From: Marinomonas arctica | GTDB lineage: Bacteria; Pseudomonadota; Gammaproteobacteria; Pseudomonadales; Marinomonadaceae | Direction of reading: 5' to 3' | NCBI RefSeq assembly: GCF_003259225.1 | Contig: NZ_QHJF01000001.1 | Span: 62,001-126,000, forward strand | DNA length: 64,000 nucleotides | Shown: in pieces, positions 1 through 7,928 of the stretch | How positions within the stretch are numbered: the stretch's first letter is position 1 | How the letters are laid out: each line of letters starts with the position of its first letter | Notes under the pieces: generated by a model | Told to the model about the DNA's origin: nothing | Database searches by the model: none | What the model saw: the letters and a program-made list of their open reading frames with translations, nothing else | Position numbers and translations under genes: made by a program

Positions 1-1005
1 TTGAACACCGACATTCCTCCCCTCATTATTTCACTTGCCAGCCAAGGAAAGCCACAAATGATGCAATGGCTATTGGCACAAGGGACCGATCCTAACAGCC
101 GTTTTAGCACACCGGCGCATCGTCGCTATTACAATCTAGCCGGAGGACCACCATTTTACAGCTATTTATTGGACGCCACGCCTCTCTATTTTTTACCAAC
201 CTACACACCAGATGACAGCAGCCGACAACGTGCCATAGAAATGGCGAAAGTACTCATCGATGCTGGTGCGAATGTTAATACCACAGCCACCTTCAGCTAT
301 AGTATACAGAATGATCAGCCCATCGCTGGCTGGACGCCCTTACACACCTATCACATGCACTTAAACCAAACCTATGGCAACCCTGAGCTAGTCAACTTTC
401 TGATTGCTAAGGGCGCCAACCCACAAGCACTAACCAGCACAGCGCAAACGCCAGCACAAGTGACTGGGTTAATGGAACGAACCCAACAGCAAATTGTTGC
501 TTTAGACGATCAACGTCGCCGTCAACAAGAACAACAAACCGCCCAAGCAAAACAGCAAGAACAAAACGATTCAGGCAATGTCTTTGGTAAAGTGATTGCC
601 ATCACCGGACTGACCGCAGTGGGTGCAGCCGCCAGCAATACTGGCGTCGACTCAAGTTCCGTGGTAGACATTGTCGGCGGTGGCATTGCCGATATAATGA
701 CTGATGGACGTGCTGGCGGTATTCAGCAAGCGCAGCAACGCCAGCAGACGCAAGCAAATACCGCCACACAAAATAACACCGCACCTTCACTCAAACCAGT
801 AGCCAACTTCCAAACAGAAACCTATCGAGTCAGCTGCCCCTCAGGCGTAAGCAACGACATCCCCTTACGCTACAAAACCCAACAGTGCCGCACCGCGATG
901 ATAGACTTTGCCACCGCGTATTCTTGCAATGACTACCAACGATTCGAACAAGTGCATGCCGCCTGTGACCAAGCATGCGGATCAGTGAACTGCCTACAGG
1001 AGTAG
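1..1005 (+). CDS. Ankyrin-repeat protein with Cys-rich C-terminus (5' end possibly cut by window)
   Basis: The open frame begins at the first base of the window (TTG), so the true start may lie upstream. Residues about 1-160 carry degenerate ankyrin repeats, recognisable from A-x-G-A-N-V-N and A-K-G-A-N-P turns and a W-T-P-L-H motif. Residues 165-190 are a Gln-rich, probably coiled stretch. Residues 195-235 are Gly/Ala-rich and hydrophobic. The last 60 residues contain seven cysteines, suggesting disulfides or metal binding and hence possible export, although no signal peptide is visible. Ankyrin repeats mediate protein-protein contacts; the partner is unknown. The gene lies next to transposases and a haemagglutinin fragment, so it belongs to an accessory patch. 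I cannot assign a function. Confidence 0.75.
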   Translation: MNTDIPPLIISLASQGKPQMMQWLLAQGTDPNSRFSTPAHRRYYNLAGGPPFYSYLLDATPLYFLPTYTPDDSSRQRAIEMAKVLIDAGANVNTTATFSYSIQNDQPIAGWTPLHTYHMHLNQTYGNPELVNFLIAKGANPQALTSTAQTPAQVTGLMERTQQQIVALDDQRRRQQEQQTAQAKQQEQNDSGNVFGKVIAITGLTAVGAAASNTGVDSSSVVDIVGGGIADIMTDGRAGGIQQAQQRQQTQANTATQNNTAPSLKPVANFQTETYRVSCPSGVSNDIPLRYKTQQCRTAMIDFATAYSCNDYQRFEQVHAACDQACGSVNCLQE

Positions 1006-1040
1006 ATAGAAAAAGGAAAGATTGCATTCAAGGGGTCCAT

Positions 1041-1868
1041 TCAAGGGGTCAGTGTCGTTGATTTCTGTACTCTTTTGATTTCCTATCTCCTCCATGCTTT
1101 GCTGTTTTACCAGCAACACCGACTCGATGTTCAAACTGTTCAATAAACTTCTTACTTCCTAATACCCAAGATTTATTGGCTGCTAGACGAATAGCTTCTA
1201 TATCCATATCGGGAATATCTGTTTGAAACAGCTTTCGATACGCACTTTCTCGCATCTCAGTAGTTTTGCCAAGTGCGACATAACAGTCGTGCGGCGTCAG
1301 CATTTGAATCTCTACTCCCGCCGCATTATGAGGATAGCTCGACCATGGATAATCCGCCGCGTGTTCTACCATTCCTGCCCTCACGGGGTTCAGCTCAATA
1401 TAGCGATAAACTGTTAACAAATATCGATCTGTATCGACAAGCGTCGACTTGTAACGCCCTTCCCAAAGAGTGCCTGTGCGCGAATAAGTATAGTTAAAAT
1501 ACTGAACATAACGACGGCCAATCGATTGCATCATGCGACTAACAGACTTTTCTGTTGAGGGAGTCGCCAGAATATGGACATGATTTGTCATAAGAACAAA
1601 AGCATGAATCGACACACCATATTGTGCAGCCGCTTCACGCATGAAATACAGGTATGCCTTATAGTCAGAATCATCACGAAAACACGCATCGCGATTATTT
1701 CCGCGTTGAATAATATGTAATGGGCAATCGGGCAAATATAGTCGCGGTCGTCGAGCCATCGTTTCCTCCTTGAAACACGCGAAACCTATATCTTAATAAA
1801 ATTTATTAACGATGCGCAAATATCAGAAACGGTTATTTTTTTAAGAATCAACGACCCTGCCCCCTTGA
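1041..1868. mobile_element. Y1-transposase element with 23-bp inverted terminal repeats
   Basis: The left end (1041-1063) and the reverse complement of the right end (1846-1868) match at 21 of 23 positions, starting TCAAGGGG and ending GTCGTTGATT. The ends bracket a single gene for a REP-associated/IS200-like transposase whose stop codon lies inside the left repeat. A further copy of the terminal motif (TTCAAGGGGTC) abuts the left end at 1027-1037. A 164-bp internally deleted relative lies at 3309-3472. Repeat-flanked single-gene elements of this kind are typical of RAYT systems. The exact cleavage sites are not determined. Confidence 0.75.
1049..1759 (-). CDS. REP-associated tyrosine transposase (RAYT, Y1_Tnp family)
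   Basis: This 236-residue protein belongs to the Y1/IS200-like HUH transposase superfamily that cuts and joins single-stranded DNA at hairpin repeats. The HUH motif is seen as NHVHIL at residues 59-64 (His60 and His62). A tyrosine-rich helix follows (Tyr84, Tyr87, Tyr90, Tyr92) and should supply the catalytic tyrosine. The conserved G-T-L-W-E-G-R-Y segment (96-103) and L-N-P-V-R-A-G-M segment are hallmarks of the RAYT branch. Length matches the family (about 150-240). The start at 1759 is preceded by an AAGGAGG-like site. The gene appears intact and ends within the terminal repeat of its own element. Confidence 0.88.
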   Translation of the reverse strand: MARRPRLYLPDCPLHIIQRGNNRDACFRDDSDYKAYLYFMREAAAQYGVSIHAFVLMTNHVHILATPSTEKSVSRMMQSIGRRYVQYFNYTYSRTGTLWEGRYKSTLVDTDRYLLTVYRYIELNPVRAGMVEHAADYPWSSYPHNAAGVEIQMLTPHDCYVALGKTTEMRESAYRKLFQTDIPDMDIEAIRLAANKSWVLGSKKFIEQFEHRVGVAGKTAKHGGDRKSKEYRNQRH

Positions 1869-1966
1869 CTCCTAATCGCTTCTTGTGCATAGGAACGAAT
1901 ACCTTTGGATGGTGATTTATAGGAGGTTATTATAAACAAGCGGGGGTTTTAAGAAGGATTGTTGTC

Positions 1967-2845
1967 GTGTTTTTTGTCTGGTTTTTCAGGTATTTTTTAG
2001 CGTGCTTTCTAAGATGCTTCAAAGCGTTATGCCATCTTGATACACGGATTGGGCAAGATAGATTGTATGGTAAAAAAGCAGCGCAGGCGCACCATCCTCA
2101 TGGTTATAAAAACCGTTTAAAACCAGATTGGGTAAAACAAGAAATTATACGAGCTAAGGCGATGAATCCTAGTCTGAGTTGCCGTTTACTCGCCGAGGTG
2201 TTTAATAACCGTTATGCCCATGCGGCAGAGTCGGTGAGTAAAAGTTATGTGGCTAACATCTTGAAACTTAATCACTATGAGATGCTGATATTAAGAAAAA
2301 CGATGAAGTCTCGTCCGGTGCACACCATTGCATTTAATAAAGCCTGGGGAATGGATTTACCCTTTGTGAACCAGCAACCAGTATTGGGACTGATTGAACA
2401 CCACAGCCGAAGAGTTATGATGTTGAAAACCCTCACAAATAAAAGCAGCCTGTCGATATTACGGGCGTTATTAGAGGTTTTAGATCATCACCCCAAACCT
2501 AGGTTTTTGAGAACCGATAACGAAATCTGTTTCAACTCAAAATTAATTCGCTTTGGATTGTGGTTTTTGGGCATCAAAAAACAAACCACAGAAAAGCACT
2601 GCCCGTGGCAAAACGGAAGAATCGAGCGATTCTTTGGCACATTGAAACACCACCTACGACAATTACCCAGTTCATTTAAAAGCGAGGAAGAACTGCCTTA
2701 TCTGCTGCAAAATTTCCAGTGGTGGTACAACAACATTCGGCTGCATCAGAACCTGAATTATCAAACACCAGAATCGACTTATCAGAACGCCTTATCATCC
2801 ATCAACCTGAAGCCGGACAAGGAAAAAAGAAAAAATAGCGGCTAG
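1967..2845 (+). CDS. Integrase-core (DDE) transposase
   Basis: This 292-residue protein has an rve-type RNase H-fold catalytic domain at about residues 118-250. The likely catalytic triad is Asp130 (W-G-M-D-L), Asp184 (L-R-T-D-N-E) and Glu220 (N-G-R-I-E-R-F-F), spaced DD35E, as in IS3/IS481-type transposases. Residues 40-105 are basic and probably helix-turn-helix DNA binding. The first 22 residues are hydrophobic and Phe-rich, which is unusual for a transposase and may mean the GTG start at 1967 is wrong. No orfA partner is seen. The reading frame is uninterrupted, so activity is possible. I could not identify terminal repeats with certainty. Confidence 0.8.
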   Translation: MFFVWFFRYFLACFLRCFKALCHLDTRIGQDRLYGKKAAQAHHPHGYKNRLKPDWVKQEIIRAKAMNPSLSCRLLAEVFNNRYAHAAESVSKSYVANILKLNHYEMLILRKTMKSRPVHTIAFNKAWGMDLPFVNQQPVLGLIEHHSRRVMMLKTLTNKSSLSILRALLEVLDHHPKPRFLRTDNEICFNSKLIRFGLWFLGIKKQTTEKHCPWQNGRIERFFGTLKHHLRQLPSSFKSEEELPYLLQNFQWWYNNIRLHQNLNYQTPESTYQNALSSINLKPDKEKRKNSG

Positions 2846-2871
2846 CTAGAAACCTATTTACCCTAAAATAA

Positions 2872-3065
2872 CTGTCCACACGTTTGGAGAAGCAGCCACA
2901 TAATTTGAGCGGAAAACAGATTAATTATTAATCAACATTTATTTTCGAGCTGATTTTTTTTGAAAATAATCGTAAGAAATGAATAAACAAACAGCCGATT
3001 TCAGGGAGGTTTTTCTGAAAACGGCTGGATTTAAAACAGAAAATGTCTATGGACAGTGTGGACAG
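2872..3065. repeat. 194-bp segment bounded by 10-bp inverted repeats
   Basis: CTGTCCACAC at 2872-2881 is repeated in inverted orientation (GTGTGGACAG) at 3056-3065. The right repeat coincides with the point where haemagglutinin-like coding sequence stops (about 3066), so it probably marks the boundary of an inserted element. That element could be either a short non-autonomous one or the right end of the neighbouring DDE transposase element. No target duplication is evident. Confidence 0.4.
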
Positions 3066-3270
3066 GACACCATTGGCATTGACGTAGTGACCATCGGTGT
3101 CTTGTGTGACAGCTTGTAGCGTGCCTGTGGCCGCGCCCATGGACAAGGTGTTGTTCGCTGTGAGAGTGGCGCCTTGTAATGCGATGTTGCTGCCAGAGGT
3201 TAGGCTGATGTTAGCGCCGGCAAGCTCACTGGTCACGGCGGTTTGTTTGATCGAGCCTTGGTCTTTGGCT
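3066..3270 (-). pseudogene. Filamentous haemagglutinin (FhaB/CdiA-type) gene fragment
   Basis: About 65 codons on the minus strand read as the beta-helical repeat region of a large exported haemagglutinin/CdiA-like adhesin. Examples are the stretches G-S-N-I-A-L-Q-G-A-T-L-T-A and G-H-Y-V-N-A-N-G-V, with the alternating I/L and G/N pattern of that family. The frame continues on both sides only into element sequence: the Y1 element ends to the right and a 10-bp inverted repeat to the left. There is no start, secretion domain or toxin domain. I read it as the remnant of a gene of several kilobases destroyed by insertions and deletions. Whole-gene relatives are secreted by two-partner secretion. 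Confidence 0.6.
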
Positions 3271-3271
3271 T

Positions 3272-3320
3272 CATTCAAGGGGTCAGCATTCAAGGGGTCA
3301 GTGAGCATTCAAGGGGTCAG
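3272..3320 (+). repeat. Three tandem copies of the Y1-element end motif
   Basis: The 15-mer CATTCAAGGGGTCAG occurs at 3272-3286, 3287-3301 and 3306-3320. It is identical to the left end of the full element (1038-1052). The arrangement suggests repeated insertion at, or slippage of, the terminal sequence. Confidence 0.85.
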
Positions 3321-3472
3321 TGTCGTTGATTTCTGTACTCTTTTGATTTCCTATCTCCTCCATGCTTTGCTGTTTTACCAGCAACACCGACTCGATGTTC
3401 AAACTGTTCAATAAACTTCCTACAACCCAAGATTTATTGGCTGCTAGACGATCAATGACTCTGCTCCCTTGA
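3309..3472. mobile_element. Internally deleted, MITE-like copy of the Y1 element
   Basis: Bases 3309-3451 are nearly identical to 1041-1190 (left end plus the codons for the transposase C-terminus), apart from a 7-bp deletion and small changes. The sequence then jumps directly to a diverged right terminal repeat (3452-3472). About 660 bp of the transposase gene are missing, so this copy can move only in trans. Its right end overlaps the 3' end of cbiG. Confidence 0.8.
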
Positions 3473-4235
3473 ACCCTCTCGCCACTGCGCAGGTCGCTTT
3501 GGCGTTTTTGATTTTATTTAAGATAAGCTCTGGCTCTGTACCCGTTGCCATTTGAGCCGCTAACAGCGCGGCAGATTCGGCGACGCCGTAGACGCCGACG
3601 GTGTTGAAGATGTAGTCAGATTTGGTGCTGAGCAGTGGTTCAATGGGGGCTAGTTGTTGGGCGCTGTAGGTGTTGAAGTCCCAGTGATATTTGGCTGCGA
3701 GGGCGATGAGGTTGGTCTCGTCGGCTTTGATGTCGATGCTGTTTAAAGAGTGGATTTGGTTTGGCGTTAAGCCTTTTTGCGCTAGAGCGTCGAGCATGAG
3801 GCTTTCGAGAAATTCCAGAGGGCAATGGCGTTCGCAGCCCATTCCCAAGGTATAAATAGGGTTCAGGTAAGGTTTCGCTGTGGTCATCACCAGCTGTGCG
3901 CCAAGGGAGTTTGCCACTTGTGCGCCCCACTCGTTTGCACCACCTTCGTGACCCGATAACAACGGAATGACAAACTTACCTTCCTCGTCCAATACCAACA
4001 CTGGCGGGTCTTGATACTTGTCTTGCAGCACGGGCGCGAGGGTGCGCATGACAATGCCTGTGGCGCAAATAAATACCAGCCAGTCACCGTTTTTAAAGGC
4101 TGTTTGAACAAATTCGGCAAAGGGTTTTGGCTTGTAGTTGACGACCGCATCGGACCAATGATTGTGCTGACTATTAGACAAAAGCGCGTTCGCCAGACGT
4201 TCGCCTGCGGGCGTTAATGCAATAAAGCGTATCAC
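3444..4235 (-). CDS. cbiG: CbiG-type cobalt-precorrin-5A hydrolase
   Basis: CbiG opens the delta-lactone of cobalt-precorrin-5A, releasing acetaldehyde during corrin ring contraction in the oxygen-independent branch. The 263-residue protein has the N-terminal domain with a L-S-G-H-E-G-G-A-N motif (93-101) and the C-terminal CbiG domain beginning G-M-G-C-E-R (131-136). The start overlaps cobI by 4 bp (ATGA), showing translational coupling at the end of the cob operon. The native C-terminus appears replaced: the last nine codons and the TAG at 3444-3473 are the terminal repeat of a mobile element, giving the tail FKGAESLIV after the family-like A-T-C-A-V-A-R. The enzyme is probably still functional because the fold is otherwise complete. 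Confidence 0.88.
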   Translation of the reverse strand: MIRFIALTPAGERLANALLSNSQHNHWSDAVVNYKPKPFAEFVQTAFKNGDWLVFICATGIVMRTLAPVLQDKYQDPPVLVLDEEGKFVIPLLSGHEGGANEWGAQVANSLGAQLVMTTAKPYLNPIYTLGMGCERHCPLEFLESLMLDALAQKGLTPNQIHSLNSIDIKADETNLIALAAKYHWDFNTYSAQQLAPIEPLLSTKSDYIFNTVGVYGVAESAALLAAQMATGTEPELILNKIKNAKATCAVARGFKGAESLIV

Positions 4236-4972
4236 CTTGTGCCTCGCTCGCTTTTGGTCACCACGAACAAGGAAAAATACGGCCCCGCTTTGTCTTCCAA
4301 GGTGGATACATCGCGCACAATACGTTCGTTTTCACGGCCAATATATTCTAGGTATTTCGCGTCTTGCATGCGGTTGGTTTTACGCAACGCCATGAGAATA
4401 CGCGGACGCGCACGCCCAGCTTTCATGATCACCACACTGTCGTGCTGTGCTAAGGCCGTATCAATTTGCTCAGCGGTATGGCGCCCACTGACGACGGCAA
4501 AAGATTCTTTTAGCACGGTTAACGGATGATTCAAGGCGGACGATGCGGCGTTGATAGATGACACACCGGGCACGACTTGGCATTGGAAATGGCCTTCTAG
4601 GCGCTCTAGTAAATACGCAAAAGAACCAAAAAACAACGGGTCGCCTTCACACAAGAAGACCACATCCTTGCCCTGTAATAACTCATTGGCAATGGCTTTT
4701 GCGCCATTGTCGTAGGCTTCGTTCGCCAATGATCGATCCGTCGACATGGGCATCACAATGGCTATTTCATTTTGTGCATGGGTCACGCCAGCAAAGGCTT
4801 CGCTGGCGATGGTTTTGGCCTGAGAGCCGCCTTCGTCGTTAGCAAGATAACTCACCACACTGGCGCGCTGAATCAGGCGCAAGGCTTTTAAGGTGATCAA
4901 TTCTGGATCACCGGGGCCGACGCCCACACCAATGAATCGGCCTGTTTTTTGCGATACTTCCAAGGCACTCAT
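4232..4972 (-). CDS. cobI: Precorrin-2 C20-methyltransferase
   Basis: This enzyme transfers a methyl group from S-adenosylmethionine to C20 of (cobalt-)precorrin-2, the first committed step to cobalamin after precorrin-2. The 246-residue protein is a tetrapyrrole (corrin/porphyrin) methylase: G-V-G-P-G-D-P-E-L-I-T at residues 17-27 is the AdoMet-binding loop, C-E-G-D-P-L-F-F-G-S at 108-117 is the second signature, and V-P-G-V-S-S follows. The opening motif plus length is typical of CobI/CbiL. Start and stop overlap the flanking genes by 4 bp each (cobL upstream, cbiG downstream), so the three are translationally coupled. Confidence 0.92.
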   Translation of the reverse strand: MSALEVSQKTGRFIGVGVGPGDPELITLKALRLIQRASVVSYLANDEGGSQAKTIASEAFAGVTHAQNEIAIVMPMSTDRSLANEAYDNGAKAIANELLQGKDVVFLCEGDPLFFGSFAYLLERLEGHFQCQVVPGVSSINAASSALNHPLTVLKESFAVVSGRHTAEQIDTALAQHDSVVIMKAGRARPRILMALRKTNRMQDAKYLEYIGRENERIVRDVSTLEDKAGPYFSLFVVTKSERGTR

Positions 4973-6330
4973 TGTGTGTTTTCCTTATGATTGCTATTGA
5001 CGGCCGATGTGGTGGACGTCATTTTTCTAAAATAATAAAGCATGACTGGTAAACTGGGGCGAAATAATCGCTGTCCTGCCAATCGTTCGCCTTTGGCAAT
5101 GGACACTTGCAAGCTTTGTTCGTCTGCATCTTGCGCGTCGTCACGCTGTTTGGCGAATTGCATAATTTGGTATTTTGTTTCTTCGGTGACGGCGCTGACC
5201 ATCAAACTGCCGCCAACAGGCAACACATCCCACACTTGAGCCATCAGAGCTCTCAACTCGCCATCGCTGCCGCCAATAAATACTTTATTGGGTTTGCCGT
5301 GTTGTGCGTTGTTACCAGCAAGCAAATTGCCAGCGAGTAAATCCACCAGCGCATCCGGTGCTCGCCCTGCGATAATAGACAAGTTCTGCACCACACCAAA
5401 ACGCGCTTGGTTGGCTGTTAAACAAGCCAAACGATCTGGGTGATGTTCAATGGCAATGATCTGACTGCGCGGATGCCAATAGGCCATTTCCACACTCACG
5501 CCACCGCAACCCGCACCAATGTCCCACACCGTATCGCCTTGCTCGATATTCATGTAAGACAAAATCGCCAAGCGCACTTCCCGCTTGGTAATCATGCCTT
5601 TGCCATCGCCCTTATCTGTCACAAAAGACGTATCTGGAATACCAACCGCGCTAGGATAAAGTGAGGCTTGCCGGCTGGTTTTTAGCACGATGACATTAAG
5701 CGGATCACATTCTATTTCGGTATCTAATAAAAACTTAGCAACAAAAGTACGGACTTGTTCTTGCGCATAACCCAAGGCTTCACACACGGTAATCTCGCTT
5801 TGATCCAGCCCTGCTTTCATGCACTCTTCGGCGATATGTTTCGGCTGGCTTTGTTGATCGGTCAGCAATACTAAGGTTTTATTCGACTGCAAATGACGAC
5901 GCAAAGACACCAACGGACGACCGTGTAAGCTCACCACTTGCACGTCTTGCAAGGACAAACCAAGACGATGACACGCCATTTGAATACTCGATACATTCGG
6001 GTAAAAGCGCAAAGACTCAAGAGAAAAAGTGCGCATTAACCAAGCGCCAATGCCGTAATATAAAGGATCGCCAGAGGCCAAGACGACCACTTGTTCTGCG
6101 CCGTCAGATTGCCAAGCGGCAAACGCGTCTTTCAACATGCTGAGTTTGGGCAGATCTTCACGACGAGCCAGATGAGAATAGTGTGTAATGGTTTCGTGCT
6201 GACGTGGGGCACCTAAAACAACATCATTCACCGACAAGCTCGCCAAGACAGCTTGCGCCGCATCATCCAAATGCGCCACTTGATTAACGCCCAAACCGAT
6301 AACATGGATTGGCATTTGTGTGTGTTTCAT
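4969..6330 (-). CDS. cobL: Precorrin-6Y C5,15-methyltransferase (decarboxylating), fused CbiE-CbiT
   Basis: CobL methylates C5 and C15 of precorrin-6Y and decarboxylates the C12 acetate side chain. The N-terminal half is a tetrapyrrole methylase of the CbiE type (A-S-G-D-P-L-Y-Y-G-I-G motif). The C-terminal half is a classical Rossmann AdoMet methyltransferase of the CbiT type (V-W-D-I-G-A-G-C-G-G motif). I chose the ATG at 6330, giving 453 residues: it follows a GGAAG-like site and begins directly before the conserved I-H-V-I-G-L-G strand. An in-frame start at 6363 would add 11 residues. The 3' end overlaps cobI by 4 bp. A 147-bp gap with a GC-rich hairpin separates it from cobH upstream. 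Confidence 0.92.
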   Translation of the reverse strand: MKHTQMPIHVIGLGVNQVAHLDDAAQAVLASLSVNDVVLGAPRQHETITHYSHLARREDLPKLSMLKDAFAAWQSDGAEQVVVLASGDPLYYGIGAWLMRTFSLESLRFYPNVSSIQMACHRLGLSLQDVQVVSLHGRPLVSLRRHLQSNKTLVLLTDQQSQPKHIAEECMKAGLDQSEITVCEALGYAQEQVRTFVAKFLLDTEIECDPLNVIVLKTSRQASLYPSAVGIPDTSFVTDKGDGKGMITKREVRLAILSYMNIEQGDTVWDIGAGCGGVSVEMAYWHPRSQIIAIEHHPDRLACLTANQARFGVVQNLSIIAGRAPDALVDLLAGNLLAGNNAQHGKPNKVFIGGSDGELRALMAQVWDVLPVGGSLMVSAVTEETKYQIMQFAKQRDDAQDADEQSLQVSIAKGERLAGQRLFRPSLPVMLYYFRKMTSTTSAVNSNHKENTQ

Positions 6331-6406
6331 AAACCGACTTCCATTCAATGCTCCCCGCACCAAGGGACGAGGTATCTGTGCTTCATTAGAATATCGCAGC
6401 CTGCTG

Positions 6407-6426
6407 CTCCCCCTGCTAAGGGGGAG
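6407..6426. repeat. GC-rich intergenic hairpin (CTCCCCC/GGGGGAG)
   Basis: A 7-bp perfect stem with a 6-base loop lies between cobH and cobL and is followed by GGCTGGGAGGGGG. A closely similar CCCTCCCC hairpin occurs at 30068-30095. The pair looks like a dispersed intergenic repeat of the kind common in proteobacteria. There is no T-run on the minus strand, so termination of the cob operon here is unlikely. Confidence 0.6.
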
Positions 6427-6477
6427 GCTGGGAGGGGGTCAAAAAACTAACAACCCCACCCTAGCTCATGGAATGCA

Positions 6478-7143
6478 TTAATAATACTCGCCAATATTAC
6501 AGCGCAGCAACGCATTACAGCTGGCCGAGGTGACCGCACTGCCGCCCATGCGCCCAAGCAAGGTGATGCATTCAATACCGAGCTTTTCGTGTGCCTGCCA
6601 AAGCGCTTCTTTCGATTCCGCCGCACCGACAAACCCCACCGGCATGCCAATAATCAAAGCCGGTTTTGGCGCACCCTGTTCGATCATTTCCAATAAGCGA
6701 AACAAGGCGGTTGGCGCGTTACCGATCAATACCACGCTGCCAGCAAGGTCATTTTGCCACAAACTCAACGCGGCCATAGAACGGGTTTCACCTTTGCTTT
6801 TCGCTAGTTCTGCTGTGCGTGCATCGTTCAAAAAGCACAATGGCTCTCGGGTTATCATGCGTTTGGTGACACCTTGTTTGACCATTTCCACGTCGCACAA
6901 AATCGCACCATGATTGGCTAACGCTTCACGTCCGGCTTGAGTGGCATTGGCGCTGAATCGCACTTGCTCAGCCACGTCTGGCAAACCCAAACTGTGCACC
7001 ACGCGCATCACTACTTGCTGCTGATCTTGGCTCAGGCCAGACAAATCCGTTAACTCACGGATCTGACGAAAGCTGTCGTTCTCAATGGCTTGAGGGTTAT
7101 TTTCGTATTGATAGTTGTATTGATAGTCGTCTGAAGGCGTCAC
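6478..7143 (-). CDS. cobH: Precorrin-8X methylmutase
   Basis: The enzyme moves the C11 methyl group to C12, turning precorrin-8X into hydrogenobyrinic acid (cobyrinic acid in the cobalt series). The 221-residue protein fits the CobH/CbiC family. The catalytic histidine is visible as R-V-V-H at about residue 50; I-G-N-A-P-T-A-L lies in the centre, I-G-M-P-V-G-F-V-G-A-A-E-S-K follows, and G-G-S-A-V-T-S-A-S-C-N-A is near the C-terminus. The first 15 residues are a Tyr/Gln/Asn-rich extension. The start overlaps the cobK stop by 4 bp. Confidence 0.93.
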   Translation of the reverse strand: MTPSDDYQYNYQYENNPQAIENDSFRQIRELTDLSGLSQDQQQVVMRVVHSLGLPDVAEQVRFSANATQAGREALANHGAILCDVEMVKQGVTKRMITREPLCFLNDARTAELAKSKGETRSMAALSLWQNDLAGSVVLIGNAPTALFRLLEMIEQGAPKPALIIGMPVGFVGAAESKEALWQAHEKLGIECITLLGRMGGSAVTSASCNALLRCNIGEYY

Positions 7144-7928
7144 TGTTGGCTGCTTTTGTGTTGATGCTTAAAATGGGTAGAAGCCTTGCCCCAAGCCGCT
7201 AGACAAGCTTGCAGACATTCTTCTGTGTCATTGAATTCACGCTCGGCTTCTGGCAAGGGGGGTCGAGCATGCAATAAAACGGGAATGGATAATTCGCGCG
7301 CGGCTTCCAGCTTTGAATAGGTCGCCGCACCGCCGCTGTTTTTACTGACGATGACGTCGATGCCATGATCCACTAATAATTGCCGCTCGTCTTCTAAGGC
7401 AAACGGCCCGATGGCTTTTATCCAGTCTATGTTATCGGGTAAAGAAAACTTGGGTTCAACCGCTGTTCGCCAAACAATGCGTTCGACACTGGGCCATTGC
7501 ATAATGCGTTCAAGCAAGGATTCACTCATTTGCCCAGCGCTTAACAATGGCCGACTACAGCCCGCTAACTGAGCCAATAAATCGACTTCGTCCTGATAAT
7601 CTTGCCAGTTATCGCCCTCTTCTTGTTGCCAAGCGGGACGATGAAAACGCCAGCAAGGAATGCCGACTTCTTTGGCTGCTATTACGGCTTTACTGCTCAT
7701 GGTTTGCGCGTAAGGATGGGTCACATCTAATATCGCGCCAATGTTATGGTCTGTTAAATACTGAGCCAAACCACCAAATTGGGTAAATCCGCCGACCACC
7801 AATTGGCAGTCCACCTTGGGCACGCGAACCAACCCCGCCAAGCTGTAAATGACGCTTAAACCTTCTTTGTGTAATGCGTCAGCCAAGTGGCGTGCATCGG
7901 CAGTACCGCCTAATAATAAAATCTTCAT
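7140..7928 (-). CDS. cobK: Precorrin-6A reductase
   Basis: CobK/CbiJ reduces precorrin-6A to precorrin-6B with NADPH. The 262-residue protein begins with the family signature [13 protein letters not shown] (residues 1-13), and D-V-T-H-P-Y-A lies near residue 90. C-R-P-L-L-S-A-G and V-S-K-N-S-G-G mark the second half, as expected for the substrate and cofactor cleft. It overlaps both neighbours by 4 bp (cbiD upstream, cobH downstream), which places it firmly in the operon. Confidence 0.92.
   Translation of the reverse strand: MKILLLGGTADARHLADALHKEGLSVIYSLAGLVRVPKVDCQLVVGGFTQFGGLAQYLTDHNIGAILDVTHPYAQTMSSKAVIAAKEVGIPCWRFHRPAWQQEEGDNWQDYQDEVDLLAQLAGCSRPLLSAGQMSESLLERIMQWPSVERIVWRTAVEPKFSLPDNIDWIKAIGPFALEDERQLLVDHGIDVIVSKNSGGAATYSKLEAARELSIPVLLHARPPLPEAEREFNDTEECLQACLAAWGKASTHFKHQHKSSQQ

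Noticed and set aside
4239..4842. Plus-strand frames opposite cobI
   Set aside because: Shadows of the well-supported tetrapyrrole methylase gene on the minus strand.
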